Shown here: in pieces, positions 42,872-51,928 of the stretch | Layout of the letters: the number at the start of each line of letters is the position of its first letter | Position numbering within the stretch: the first letter of the stretch is position 1 | The notes under the pieces: model-generated | What the model saw: the letters and a program-made list of their open reading frames with translations, nothing else | Databases searched by the model: none | Told to the model about the DNA's origin: nothing | DNA from: VFMC01 sp040398525 | Lineage (GTDB): Bacteria; Actinomycetota; Acidimicrobiia; Acidimicrobiales; Ilumatobacteraceae | Direction of reading: 5' to 3' | Assembly (NCBI GenBank): GCA_040398525.1 | Contig: JBBATY010000010.1 | Coordinates: 1-64,000, forward strand | DNA: 64,000 nt | Translations under genes and position numbers: made by a program

Positions 42872-43387
42872 ATGAGCGATACCGCAGCCACCGGCGAGCA
42901 GGCGACGCCGGAACCGATCACCCTGCACGGGTGCCCGCTCGTCGAGACCTTCGGCCAGCAGGTGCTGCACGTCCCCCGCGAGCGCTACACGGCCGTCGTG
43001 AAGGCCCTGCTCGCCGACGGCTACGAGATGGTGTCCGACCTCACCGCCGTCGACTACCTGCTCGTCCCCAACCGTTCGCTGCCGGCCGGCATCACCGCCG
43101 AGCGGTTCGAAGTCGTCGTCAACCTGCTGTCGCTCGCGGCGCGGGCCCGCCTGCGCGTGCGTGTGCAGGTGCCCGAGAGCGATGCGCGCATCGCCACACT
43201 GTTCGACATGTACCCCGGCACCGAGGCCATGGAGCGCGAGGCGTACGACATGTTCGGCATCGAGTTCACCGACCACCCCGACCTCACCCGCATCCTCATG
43301 CCCGAGGACTGGGAGGGGCACCCGCTCCGCAAGGACTACGAGGTCGGCCGCATCCCGGTGCAGTTCAAGGGAGTTGGCGAGCGATGA
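42872..43387 (+). CDS. nuoC: NADH-quinone oxidoreductase subunit C
   Basis: The 171-residue protein is a stand-alone 30-kDa-type subunit, not fused to NuoD. It carries the signature REAYDMFGIEFTDHPDLTRILMPEDWEGHPLRKDY near the C terminus and a variable N terminus. It has no cofactor and supports the NuoB/NuoD module. The stop overlaps the nuoD start (ATGA). Confidence 0.96.
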   Translation: MSDTAATGEQATPEPITLHGCPLVETFGQQVLHVPRERYTAVVKALLADGYEMVSDLTAVDYLLVPNRSLPAGITAERFEVVVNLLSLAARARLRVRVQVPESDARIATLFDMYPGTEAMEREAYDMFGIEFTDHPDLTRILMPEDWEGHPLRKDYEVGRIPVQFKGVGER

Positions 43388-44718
43388 GCATCCTCGAGAC
43401 GATCCGCGAGGGCAACGAGCCCGAGCAGGGCCTCAAGCCGCGCAGCGAGCTGACCGCCCGCGAGCTGATGCGCGAGGTCGGCTCGGTGCTGCGCATGAGC
43501 GAGGCCGAGGCCGCCAAGCTGGGCGACATCCCCGTCGATCCCTCCGAGGATCAGACGATGATCATCAACATGGGGCCCCAGCACCCGAGCACGCACGGCG
43601 TGCTGCGGCTGATGCTCGAGCTCCAGGGTGAGACCGTGCTGCGGTGCAAGCCGATCATCGGCTACCTGCACACCGGCATGGAGAAGACCGGCGAGCAGCT
43701 CACCTACTTGCAGGGCGGCACCAACGTCACGCGGATGGACTACCTGAGCCCGCTCAACAACGAGCTGGTGTTCTCGATGGCCGTCGAGAAGTTGCTCGGC
43801 ATCGAGCACGACATCCCCGAGCGTGCCGTGTGGATGCGGATGCTGCTGTCGGAGCTGAACCGGATGAGCAGCCATCTGCTCTTCATGGCCACCAACGGCA
43901 TGGACCTCGGTGCCGTGTCGATGATGATCTACGGCTGGCGCGAGCGCGAAGAGGTGCTGCGTTTCTTCCAGAAGGTCACCGGCCTGCGGATGAACCACAA
44001 CTTCATCCGCCCTGGCGGCCTCGCTGCCGACCTGCCCGCCGGCTGGCGCGACGACGTGCTCGAGCTGCTCGAGAACATCGAGCCACGCCTCGACGAGTAC
44101 GACATCTTGATGACCGGCCAGCCGATCTGGCGCGAGCGCCTGCAGGGCGTCGGTGTGATCACTGCCCAGGAGGCGATCGCACTGGGGGCCACCGGCCCGA
44201 TCCTGCGCGGCACCGGTGTGCCGTGGGACCTGCGCCGCGACCAGCCCTACCTCCGCTACGGCGAGGTCGAGTTCGATGTCATCGTCGGGTCGTACGGCGA
44301 TGCCTTCGACCGGTACGCGATCCGGCTGAACGAGATCCGCGAGAGCATGCGGATCGTCCGCCAGATCCTCGACCGGATGCCGAGCGGCGACTACCGGATC
44401 CAGAACAAGAAGGTCACGCCGCCGCCTCGCGCCCGCATCGACGAGTCGATGGAAGCGCTGATCCACCACTTCAAGATCTTCACCGAGGGCTTCCGCGTGC
44501 CCGAGGGCGAGGTCTACGTCGCCATCGAGAGCCCGCGGGGCGAGATCGGCTGCTACATCGCGAGCGACGGTTCGCCCACGCCGTACCGCATGCACGTGCG
44601 CGCGCCATCGTTCGTCAACATCCAGTGCCTGCCGCACATGATGCGCGGCGGCCTCGTGGCCGACGCGGTCGCCGTGATCTCGAGCGTCGACCCCGTGCTC
44701 GGAGAGGTGGACCGGTGA
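43384..44718 (+). CDS. nuoD: NADH-quinone oxidoreductase subunit D
   Basis: The 444-residue protein is the 49-kDa-type subunit that lines the quinone site. It has NMGPQHPSTHGVLRLMLELQGE (quinone-site His), the helix region GYLHTGMEKTGEQLTY, and LIHHFKIFTEGFRVPEGEVYVAIESPRGEIG, and ends near the DPVLGEVDR tail. A polar N-terminal extension of about 55 residues precedes the conserved core. It overlaps nuoC and nuoE by four bases each. Confidence 0.97.
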   Translation: MSILETIREGNEPEQGLKPRSELTARELMREVGSVLRMSEAEAAKLGDIPVDPSEDQTMIINMGPQHPSTHGVLRLMLELQGETVLRCKPIIGYLHTGMEKTGEQLTYLQGGTNVTRMDYLSPLNNELVFSMAVEKLLGIEHDIPERAVWMRMLLSELNRMSSHLLFMATNGMDLGAVSMMIYGWREREEVLRFFQKVTGLRMNHNFIRPGGLAADLPAGWRDDVLELLENIEPRLDEYDILMTGQPIWRERLQGVGVITAQEAIALGATGPILRGTGVPWDLRRDQPYLRYGEVEFDVIVGSYGDAFDRYAIRLNEIRESMRIVRQILDRMPSGDYRIQNKKVTPPPRARIDESMEALIHHFKIFTEGFRVPEGEVYVAIESPRGEIGCYIASDGSPTPYRMHVRAPSFVNIQCLPHMMRGGLVADAVAVISSVDPVLGEVDR

Positions 44719-45335
44719 GCCGTCTGAACGACGCCAACGTGCAACTGGCCAAGGAGATCATCGGGCGCTACCCGCGCGCCCGCTCGGCCACCATTCCGCT
44801 GCTGCACCTCGCCCAGGAGCAGGACGGCCACATCACCGACGACGCCATCCGCCACATCGCCGAGCTCGTCGGGGCCACACCCGCCGAGGTGCTCGGCACC
44901 TGCACGTTCTACGAGATGTTCAAGATGGAGCCCGTCGGGCGCTACCTCGTCAACATCTGCGGCACGATGTCGTGCGCGCTGATGGGCGGGCACGACCTGA
45001 TCCACCACGCCGAGGAGAAGCTCGGTGTGCGCGCCGGCGGCACCACGTCGGACGGGATGTTCACCCTCGAGCGCGCCGAGTGCCAGGCCGCCTGCACCGA
45101 GGCGCCCACGCTGCAGGTGAACTACCGCTACCGCTACCGCGTCACCCCCGAATCGTTCGATGCGCTCATCGACGACCTGCGTGCCGGGAAGTTCGCCGAC
45201 GAGATCCCGCCGCACGGCACCCTCGCTCGCGCCCGCCAGCACATCCCCGCCGACCGTGGTGTCGGGGCGGTCCCGCCCGAGGACGCCACCGAGCCCCCGG
45301 TCTGGCTCGTCAGCAAGGAGGAACCGGCGCAGTGA
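44715..45335 (+). CDS. nuoE: NADH-quinone oxidoreductase subunit E
   Basis: The 206-residue protein has the thioredoxin-like 24-kDa fold with the N1a [2Fe-2S] ligands in NICGTMSCALMGG (Cx4C) and ECQAACTEAP (Cx3C). The helical front has IPLLHLAQEQDGHI. The C-terminal 40 residues are a Pro-rich extension (VGAVPPEDATEPPVWLV). GTGA overlaps at both ends keep it coupled to nuoD and nuoF. Confidence 0.97.
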   Translation: MSRLNDANVQLAKEIIGRYPRARSATIPLLHLAQEQDGHITDDAIRHIAELVGATPAEVLGTCTFYEMFKMEPVGRYLVNICGTMSCALMGGHDLIHHAEEKLGVRAGGTTSDGMFTLERAECQAACTEAPTLQVNYRYRYRVTPESFDALIDDLRAGKFADEIPPHGTLARARQHIPADRGVGAVPPEDATEPPVWLVSKEEPAQ

Positions 45336-46753
45336 GCACCCTTCGCGGCACGCCCATCCCTCATGCGCCCGGCTTCGTCGCCGGTGATCGCCCGCAGATC
45401 GTCACCTCGCGGTTCGTGCACGAGGACTCGTACACCCTCGAGCGCTACCTGGCGACCGACGGCTACCAGGGCCTGCGCGCCGTGCTCGGCAAGAGCCCGC
45501 AGCAGGTCCACGACGAGGTGAAGACCGCCACCGTGCTCGGCCGCGGCGGCGCCGGCTTCCCCGCCGGTGTGAAGTGGGGCCTCACCCCGCAGGGCAAGTT
45601 CCCCCGCTACCTCGTCGTCAACGGCGACGAGAGCGAGCCAGGCACCTACAAGGACCGCCTGCTGATGGAGCGCGACCCCCACCAGCTGATCGAAGGCTGC
45701 CTCATCGCGTGCTATGCGGCCGGGCTGTCGCAGTGCTTCCTCTACATCCGTGGCGAGATGGCGCTCGCTCAGGAGCGTGTCGCCGCGGCGCTGAACGAGG
45801 CCTACGCCGAGGGCTACGTCGGCCGCAACATCCTCGGCACCGACTTCTCGGTCGACATCGTCCTGCACTGGGGCGCCGGCGCCTACGTGGTGGGCGAGGA
45901 GACGGCGCTGATCGAGAGCCTCGAGGGCAACCGGGGCATGCCCCGCCTGAAGCCCCCGTACTTCCCGGCGGCGATCGGGTTGTACGGACAGCCGACCATC
46001 GTCAACAACGTCGAGACGCTCGCCAACCTGCCGTGGCTGGCCCGCAACGGTGCCGAGGCCTACACGGCCATCGGCACACCCACGTCGCCGGGCACCCGGA
46101 TGGTGGCCGTGTCGGGCCACGTCGTGCGCCCGGGTGTGTACGAGATCGTCAACGGCACCACCACCTTCCGCGACCTGCTGTACGGCGAGGAGTTCTGCGG
46201 TGGCATCCGCGACGGCAACGAACTGAAGGCGTTCGTGCCCGGCGGTGGCTCGGCCCCGTGGTTCCTGCCCGACCAGCTCGACCTCCCGTTCGAGGGTCGC
46301 CTGGTCGGCGCGGCCGGCTCGATGCTCGGATCCGGGGCGATCATGGTGATGGACTCCACCACCGACATCCCCGCCGCCGCCCTCACCCTCACCCGCTTCT
46401 ACGCCCACGAGTCGTGCGGTAAGTGCGTGCCGTGCCGCGAAGGTGGCACCTGGCTCGAGCGGATCCTCAGCCGGATCGTGGCGGGCAAGGGCACGTCGGC
46501 CGACCTCGACCAGTTGCTCGAGGTGGGGCAGTCGATCTGCCCGGGCGACTTCCCGCACGCAGCGAGCGAACGGCTCGGCCTCGATGCCGTGCCGTTCCCG
46601 TACAAGATGACGACGATCTGCTTCGTCGGGCCATCGGCGTTCGCGCCGGTGCACTCGGCGCTCACGCTGTTCCGCGACGAGTTCGAGGCCAAGATCACCC
46701 GGCGCACGAGCATCCCGGTGGTGGCCGCCACGGCGGCCGGAGGCGGACAATGA
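45332..46753 (+). CDS. nuoF: NADH-quinone oxidoreductase subunit F (NADH-binding)
   Basis: The 473-residue protein has the NADH and FMN sites GRGGAGFPAGVKWG and YLVVNGDESEPGTYKDR, and the cluster N3 ligands in ESCGKCVPCREGGTW plus the later Cys in SICPGDF. It oxidises NADH and passes electrons to NuoE and NuoG. It starts with GTG over the nuoE stop and overlaps nuoG by four bases. Confidence 0.97.
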   Translation: MSTLRGTPIPHAPGFVAGDRPQIVTSRFVHEDSYTLERYLATDGYQGLRAVLGKSPQQVHDEVKTATVLGRGGAGFPAGVKWGLTPQGKFPRYLVVNGDESEPGTYKDRLLMERDPHQLIEGCLIACYAAGLSQCFLYIRGEMALAQERVAAALNEAYAEGYVGRNILGTDFSVDIVLHWGAGAYVVGEETALIESLEGNRGMPRLKPPYFPAAIGLYGQPTIVNNVETLANLPWLARNGAEAYTAIGTPTSPGTRMVAVSGHVVRPGVYEIVNGTTTFRDLLYGEEFCGGIRDGNELKAFVPGGGSAPWFLPDQLDLPFEGRLVGAAGSMLGSGAIMVMDSTTDIPAAALTLTRFYAHESCGKCVPCREGGTWLERILSRIVAGKGTSADLDQLLEVGQSICPGDFPHAASERLGLDAVPFPYKMTTICFVGPSAFAPVHSALTLFRDEFEAKITRRTSIPVVAATAAGGGQ

Positions 46754-49140
46754 CCACGACCGAGCCCACCCCGTCCGCAGAGGCTCCGGCCCCGGACCCC
46801 AACGCGGTCAGCGTCACGCTCAACGGCACGCCGATCTCGGCTCGCCGCGGCGAGCTGATCATCGCTGCTGCCGAGCGCCACGGCGAGTACATCCCCCGGT
46901 TCTGCTACCACGAGCGGATGGACCCGGTCGGCATGTGCCGGATGTGCCTGGTCGAGGTCGATGCGGGCCGCGGGCCGCAGATCATGCCGTCGTGCATGGT
47001 GGCGGTGGCGCCCGACATGAAGATCGACACCGAGTCGCCGACGGTGAAGCGGATGCAGGAGGGCGTGCTCGAGCTGCTGCTCGCCAACCACCCGCTCGAC
47101 TGCCCGGTGTGCGACAAGGGCGGCGAGTGCCCGCTGCAGGACCAGACGCTGGCCTACGGGCCGGGTGAGAGCCGCTTCGTCGAGGAGAAGCGCCACTACG
47201 AAAAGCCCATCCCGATCAGCGACCTCGTCTACCTCGACCGTGAGCGCTGCATCCTCTGCGACCGCTGCACCCGCTTCGCGGACGAGGTGGCCGGCGATGC
47301 GCTGATCCACTTCACCCACCGTGGCAACGCCACGCAGGTGAACACCTTCCCCGACGAGCCGTTCGCCAGCTACTTCAGCGGCAACACGGTGCAGATCTGC
47401 CCGGTGGGTGCTCTCACGGCGAAGCCCTACCGCTTCAAGGCCCGCCCGTGGGACCTCGAGCAGTCCGAGAGCACCTGCACCACCTGCGCCGTCGGCTGCC
47501 GCGTCGTGGTGCAGTCGAGCCGCGACCAGTTGGTGCGCTACCTCGGTGTCGACAGCGATCCGGTGAACTGGGGCTGGCTGTGCGATCGCGGCCGGTTCGA
47601 CTTCGAGTCGGTCGAGAGCGACCAGCGCCTCACCACCCCGCTCGTGCGCACGGCCGACGGCCTCGTGCCCACCAGCTGGAATGCCGCCCTGGCTGCTGCA
47701 GCGCAGCTGATCACCGACGCCCGCGACGCGGGCGGTGCGGCGAGCATCGCCGTGCTCGGTGGGGCGCGTGGCACCAACGAAGATGCGTTCGCCTGGGCAC
47801 GCCTGGCCCACGAGGTGATCGGTACGCCGAACACCTACCCGCAGATGGGTGACGGCCTGCCGGCCGCCGTGCTGGGGCTGCCGCGGGCCACCATCGACCA
47901 GGCCGCCTCGGCCGCCACGATCGTGCTGCTCGGGCCGGACCTCAAAGACGAGCTCCCGGTGCTCTACCTGCGTCTGCGCGACGCGGCCGAGAAGCGCCGC
48001 AGCCGGATCATCGAGTTCTCCCCGCTCACCACGGGCATGTCGCGCTACGCCTGGAAGAGCGTGCGCTACGAGCCCGGCATGCAGGCATCGGTCGTCGCGT
48101 CGACGCTCGCCGACCCCGCCGTGGCGGCACAGCTGGCCCGCGGCCCGGTGGTCGTCGTGGCCGGTCGGGCCAACCTGGCCGAGACCTCGGCCGCCACGCT
48201 CGCTGCGCTGCAGCAGGTGCTCGACGCAGCCCCCGGCGCCACCGTGCTGCCGGCCTTCCGTCGCGGCAACGTCGTCGGTGCACTGCTGGCCGGGCTGAAC
48301 GACTCGCGCGGCGGGCTGATGACCCGCGGTGTGCTCGAGGCGGCGGCCAGCGGCCGGATCGAGTGCCTCGTGCTGCTCGGCGCCGACCCGCTCGCCGACT
48401 TCCCCGACACCGACCTCGCCCGTCGGGCCCTCGCCGGTGCCCGCCGGGTCATCGCCGTCGACACCTTCCTCACGTCGAGCTCGCAGAAGGCCGACATCGT
48501 GCTGGCCGCCGCGGCCTACGCCGAGAAGGCCGGCACCACCACCAACCTCGAGGGCCGGGTCACGACGCTCAGCCAGAAGGTGACCCCGGCAGGTACGAGC
48601 CGTCCCGACTGGATGATCGCAGCCAGCTTGGCCGCAGCCCTCGGATCGGATCTGGGCATCGACTCGGTCGAGCACCTCACCGCTGGCCTGGCCGAGCAGG
48701 TCGAGGCCTTCGCGGGCATCACGCCCGCGGCGCTCGCGACGAGCCCCGACGGCATCGTGGCCGGTGCCCCTGCAGGCGTGAGCACCCTCGACAGTGGCGA
48801 GGCTCAGGTGGCCGAGCGCAATGCCTACGACTTCCGCCTCGTCGTCAGCCGCACGCTGTACGACCAGGCGGTCGGCACCGCCACCAGCTCGTCGCTCGCC
48901 CATCTGGCTGAGCCCGCCGCCTTGCACATGCACCCGCTCGACATCGAGCGGTCGAGTGTGGTGGCCGGCGTCGAGGTGAAGCTGGTGAGCGCCCGTGGCT
49001 CGGTGGTGCTGCGCGTCGAGCCGGACGAGCGTGTGGTGCGGGGCACCGTCTGGGTGCCGTTCAACCATCCCGGGCCGAACATCGGCGAGCTCATCGATTG
49101 CCAGGCGGCGGTCACCGACGTGCGCGTGGAGAACCTCTGA
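46750..49140 (+). CDS. nuoG: NADH-quinone oxidoreductase subunit G
   Basis: The 796-residue protein carries the N-terminal [2Fe-2S] N1b motif (RFCYHERMDPVGMCRMCLVEV, with a later Cys). The His-ligated N5 and the N4 motifs follow (HPLDCPVCDKGGECPLQDQ and CILCDRCTRF). The extra N7-type site CTTCAVGC plus WLCDRG is found in some bacteria only. The molybdopterin-like C-terminal domain has no cofactor motif. The polar N terminus has a Pro/Ala stretch. It overlaps nuoF (four bases) and nuoH (one base). Confidence 0.97.
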   Translation: MTTTEPTPSAEAPAPDPNAVSVTLNGTPISARRGELIIAAAERHGEYIPRFCYHERMDPVGMCRMCLVEVDAGRGPQIMPSCMVAVAPDMKIDTESPTVKRMQEGVLELLLANHPLDCPVCDKGGECPLQDQTLAYGPGESRFVEEKRHYEKPIPISDLVYLDRERCILCDRCTRFADEVAGDALIHFTHRGNATQVNTFPDEPFASYFSGNTVQICPVGALTAKPYRFKARPWDLEQSESTCTTCAVGCRVVVQSSRDQLVRYLGVDSDPVNWGWLCDRGRFDFESVESDQRLTTPLVRTADGLVPTSWNAALAAAAQLITDARDAGGAASIAVLGGARGTNEDAFAWARLAHEVIGTPNTYPQMGDGLPAAVLGLPRATIDQAASAATIVLLGPDLKDELPVLYLRLRDAAEKRRSRIIEFSPLTTGMSRYAWKSVRYEPGMQASVVASTLADPAVAAQLARGPVVVVAGRANLAETSAATLAALQQVLDAAPGATVLPAFRRGNVVGALLAGLNDSRGGLMTRGVLEAAASGRIECLVLLGADPLADFPDTDLARRALAGARRVIAVDTFLTSSSQKADIVLAAAAYAEKAGTTTNLEGRVTTLSQKVTPAGTSRPDWMIAASLAAALGSDLGIDSVEHLTAGLAEQVEAFAGITPAALATSPDGIVAGAPAGVSTLDSGEAQVAERNAYDFRLVVSRTLYDQAVGTATSSSLAHLAEPAALHMHPLDIERSSVVAGVEVKLVSARGSVVLRVEPDERVVRGTVWVPFNHPGPNIGELIDCQAAVTDVRVENL

Positions 49141-50363
49141 TGCTGGCCCTCGACCCACTGCTCATCGGCGACCTCGACCTGCGCGCGGTGCTCATCGTGC
49201 TGGTGAAGGTCGTCCTGGTGTTCGGCGTCGGCCTCGTCGCCACGATGCTGATGGTCTGGTTCGAGCGCAAGGTCGTCGCCGGCATGCAGAACCGGATCGG
49301 GCCGAACAAGGCCGGTCCGTTCGGCATCCTGCAGACCCTCGCCGACGGCATCAAGCTGTTCTTCAAAGAGGACCTGGTCCCCGAACGGGCCGACCGGTTC
49401 GTGTTCAAGCTGGCCCCGTACCTGTCGTTCGTCCCGGCCTTCATGGTGTGGGCCGTCATCCCGCTCGGCGGCGACTTCAGCAACGGCAAGGACGGCACGA
49501 TCGTGCTGTTCGGTCGCGAGACCAAGGCGCAGTTGGCCGATCCGCAGATCGGTGTGCTGCTGTTGCTCGCCCTGAGCGCCATCGCGGTGTACGGCATCAT
49601 GCTCGCCGGGTGGTCGTCGGGCTCGAAGTACCCGCTGCTCGGCTCGGTGCGCGCCTCGGCGCAGATGGTCAGCTACGAGGCGGCGCTCGGCCTGAGCCTG
49701 GCCTCGGTGCTGCTGCTCGCCGGCACGCTCAGCACGAGCGGCATCGTCGGCGCCCAGTTCGGGATCACCAACTGGCACCTCATCTCCACCGGCTTCGTGC
49801 CGTTCATCATCTTCCTCATCGCCGCCACCGCCGAGCTGAACCGTCCGCCGTTCGATCTCGTCGAAGCCGAGCAGGAGCTCGTCGGCGGGTTCAACACCGA
49901 GTACTCGAGCATCCGCTTCGCCCTGTTCTTCCTGGCCGAGTTCATGAACACGATCACGATGAGCGCGGTCATCGTCACCCTGTTCCTCGGTGGGCCGCAG
50001 CCGCTGCGCATCGACATCGGCGGGCTGGAGTGGGACGGCAACCTCTACCTCGGGCCGCTCAACGGCACCGTCTGGCTGCTGCTCAAGGTGCTGCTGTTCC
50101 TGTACGCCTACGTGTGGTTCCGGGCCACGCTGCCCCGCCTGCGCTACGACCAACTGATGAACCTCGGCTGGAAGGTGCTCATCCCGCTGTCGCTCGCCTG
50201 GCTGCTGCTGCTGGCCTCGTTCCGGCTCGCCCAGGATCAGGGCTGGAACCGGGTGCTGGTGGCGGTCATCGCCGTGGTGGTCGCCGGGTTGTGCGCAGCG
50301 CTGCTGCTGGCAGCGATGAAGGTGAGCGCCCGCAACCGCGAACGAGAAGGGGCCATGTACTGA
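49140..50363 (+). CDS. nuoH: NADH-quinone oxidoreductase subunit H
   Basis: The 407-residue membrane protein has at least eight helices. It has the quinone-chamber motifs FERKVVAGMQNRIGPNKAGPFGILQTLADGIKLFFKED and, later, ELNRPPFDLVEAEQELVGGFNTEYSS, and WFRATLPRLRYDQLMNLGWK near the end. It couples quinone reduction to the proton channels. The last helix and a basic tail (KVSARNREREGAMY) extend beyond the E. coli length. TGATG overlaps occur at both ends. Confidence 0.97.
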   Translation: MLALDPLLIGDLDLRAVLIVLVKVVLVFGVGLVATMLMVWFERKVVAGMQNRIGPNKAGPFGILQTLADGIKLFFKEDLVPERADRFVFKLAPYLSFVPAFMVWAVIPLGGDFSNGKDGTIVLFGRETKAQLADPQIGVLLLLALSAIAVYGIMLAGWSSGSKYPLLGSVRASAQMVSYEAALGLSLASVLLLAGTLSTSGIVGAQFGITNWHLISTGFVPFIIFLIAATAELNRPPFDLVEAEQELVGGFNTEYSSIRFALFFLAEFMNTITMSAVIVTLFLGGPQPLRIDIGGLEWDGNLYLGPLNGTVWLLLKVLLFLYAYVWFRATLPRLRYDQLMNLGWKVLIPLSLAWLLLLASFRLAQDQGWNRVLVAVIAVVVAGLCAALLLAAMKVSARNREREGAMY

Positions 50364-51058
50364 TGGGGTACCTCGAGGGATTCGCCGTCACGCTGAAGCA
50401 GCACCGCCTGTTCGGCGGCAAGCGCGTGACCACCCAGTACTCGGGTGGCCGGGTGGCGAAGAAGGGCAAGGCGGTCGAGGACCGCGACGAGAAGATCGAC
50501 AAGCCCGAGCGCCTGCACGGCCGCCACGTCCTCAACCGCTACGAGGACGGCATGGAGAAGTGCATCGGCTGCGAGCTGTGCGCCGGTGTCTGCCCGGCCA
50601 AGTGCATCTACGTCCGCGGTGCCGACAACGATCCGGAGAACCCGACCTCGCCGGGCGAGCGCTTCGGCTTCGTCTACGAGATCAACTACCTGCGCTGCAT
50701 CCACTGTGATCTGTGCGTCGAGGCCTGCCCGACCGAGGCGATCACCGAGAGCAAGCTGTTCGAGTTCAGCTTCACCAGCCGGCAGGACGCCATCTACACC
50801 AAGACCGAGCTCGTCGTCGACGATCAGGGTCGGCCGCAACGCCTTCCCTGGGAGGACTGGCGTGACGGTGAGGACCTCCTCACGAGCGGCTGGATGCGCG
50901 CAACGTCGCCGTCGGGCGACGCCGACTTCATCGGCGAGGTGGGCTGGAGCAGCGAGCTCGGCCACGGCACGCGTGCGGCCGAGCCCAAGCAGGACGTCGC
51001 CGACGCGACCGCGAAGACCGTGCGCACAATCGCACGGGGTGGGCAGGGGCAGCACTGA
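50363..51058 (+). CDS. nuoI: NADH-quinone oxidoreductase subunit I
   Basis: The 231-residue protein holds two [4Fe-4S] clusters (N6a and N6b) through CIGCELCAGVCPAKCI and CIHCDLCVEACPTEAI. The N terminus GYLEGFAVTLKQ and the RLHGRHVLNRYEDGMEKC segment are typical. A C-terminal extension of about 60 residues is rich in acidic residues and Ala. It passes electrons to N2 in NuoB. It overlaps nuoH and nuoJ by one base each. Confidence 0.97.
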   Translation: MGYLEGFAVTLKQHRLFGGKRVTTQYSGGRVAKKGKAVEDRDEKIDKPERLHGRHVLNRYEDGMEKCIGCELCAGVCPAKCIYVRGADNDPENPTSPGERFGFVYEINYLRCIHCDLCVEACPTEAITESKLFEFSFTSRQDAIYTKTELVVDDQGRPQRLPWEDWRDGEDLLTSGWMRATSPSGDADFIGEVGWSSELGHGTRAAEPKQDVADATAKTVRTIARGGQGQH

Positions 51059-51603
51059 TGGAGTTGGTGGTCTTCGTCTGCGCCGCAGCCATGGTGCTCG
51101 GTGGCGCGATCGGTGTGGTGGTACGCAGCCATCCGGTGCACGCTGCGCTGAGTCTGGTGCTCACCCTGTTCGGCGTGGCAGTGCTGTTCGTCGCTCAGGA
51201 GGCGCATTTCCTCGCAGCCGTGCAGGTGATCGTCTACGCCGGTGCGATCGTGGTGCTCTTCCTGTTCGTGATCATGCTGCTCGGCGTCGACCGGGTGGAA
51301 GACATCGATGTCGAGCCGATCCCCGTGCAGCGCCCGCTCGCGATCATCGTCGGCATCGGCCTGCTGTCCGTGCTCGTCACGGCGGTGGTGCAGGCGAGCT
51401 CGGCGGTCGTCGCCGGGTCCGGTTCGGGCCTCGACGACGCCACGGTCACCGGCGATCACGACAGCAATGTGCGCCAGATCGCACGCAGCCTGTTCGGTGA
51501 CTACGTGTTCGCCTTCGAGTTGGTGTCGGTGCTGCTCGTGGTGGCAGTGGTGGCGACGGTGCTGCTGTCGCGACGCCCCGACAAGACGGGAGGCCCACGA
51601 TGA
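51058..51603 (+). CDS. nuoJ: NADH-quinone oxidoreductase subunit J
   Basis: The 181-residue membrane protein has five helices. The conserved segment AVQVIVYAGAIVVLFLFVIMLLG in the third helix holds the pi-bulge region that is thought to couple quinone chemistry to proton movement. The loop after helix four is rich in Ser, Gly and Asp. It ends in ATGA with nuoK. Confidence 0.96.
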   Translation: MELVVFVCAAAMVLGGAIGVVVRSHPVHAALSLVLTLFGVAVLFVAQEAHFLAAVQVIVYAGAIVVLFLFVIMLLGVDRVEDIDVEPIPVQRPLAIIVGIGLLSVLVTAVVQASSAVVAGSGSGLDDATVTGDHDSNVRQIARSLFGDYVFAFELVSVLLVVAVVATVLLSRRPDKTGGPR

Positions 51604-51926
51604 CGGCCGTCCTCGCCATCGCGACGCCCACCACCACGTGGTACCTGGTGCTCGCGGCGATGCTGTTCACCGTCGGGGCAGTGGGCGTGCTCGTGCGCCG
51701 CAACCCGCTGGTGATGTTCATGTGCATCGAGCTGATGCTCAACGCCGTCAACCTGACCTTCGTCGCCCTGGCGAAGCGCCTCGGTGACATCGGCGGGCAG
51801 ACGACGGTGTTCTTCGTGATGGTGGTGGCTGCGGCCGAGGTGGTGGTCGGCCTCGGCATCGTGGTGGCGATCCTGCGTCGCCGACCCGGTGCCACGGCCG
51901 ACGACCTCGCGGAGCTGAAGGGCTGA
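51600..51926 (+). CDS. nuoK: NADH-quinone oxidoreductase subunit K
   Basis: The 108-residue membrane protein has three helices. The buried Glu residues of the proton path appear in FMCIELMLNAVNLTFV and VMVVAAAEVVVGLGIVVAI. The N terminus is slightly longer than in E. coli. It lies two bases before nuoL, the only non-overlapping junction in nuoD-N. Confidence 0.96.
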   Translation: MTAVLAIATPTTTWYLVLAAMLFTVGAVGVLVRRNPLVMFMCIELMLNAVNLTFVALAKRLGDIGGQTTVFFVMVVAAAEVVVGLGIVVAILRRRPGATADDLAELKG

Positions 51927-51928
51927 CC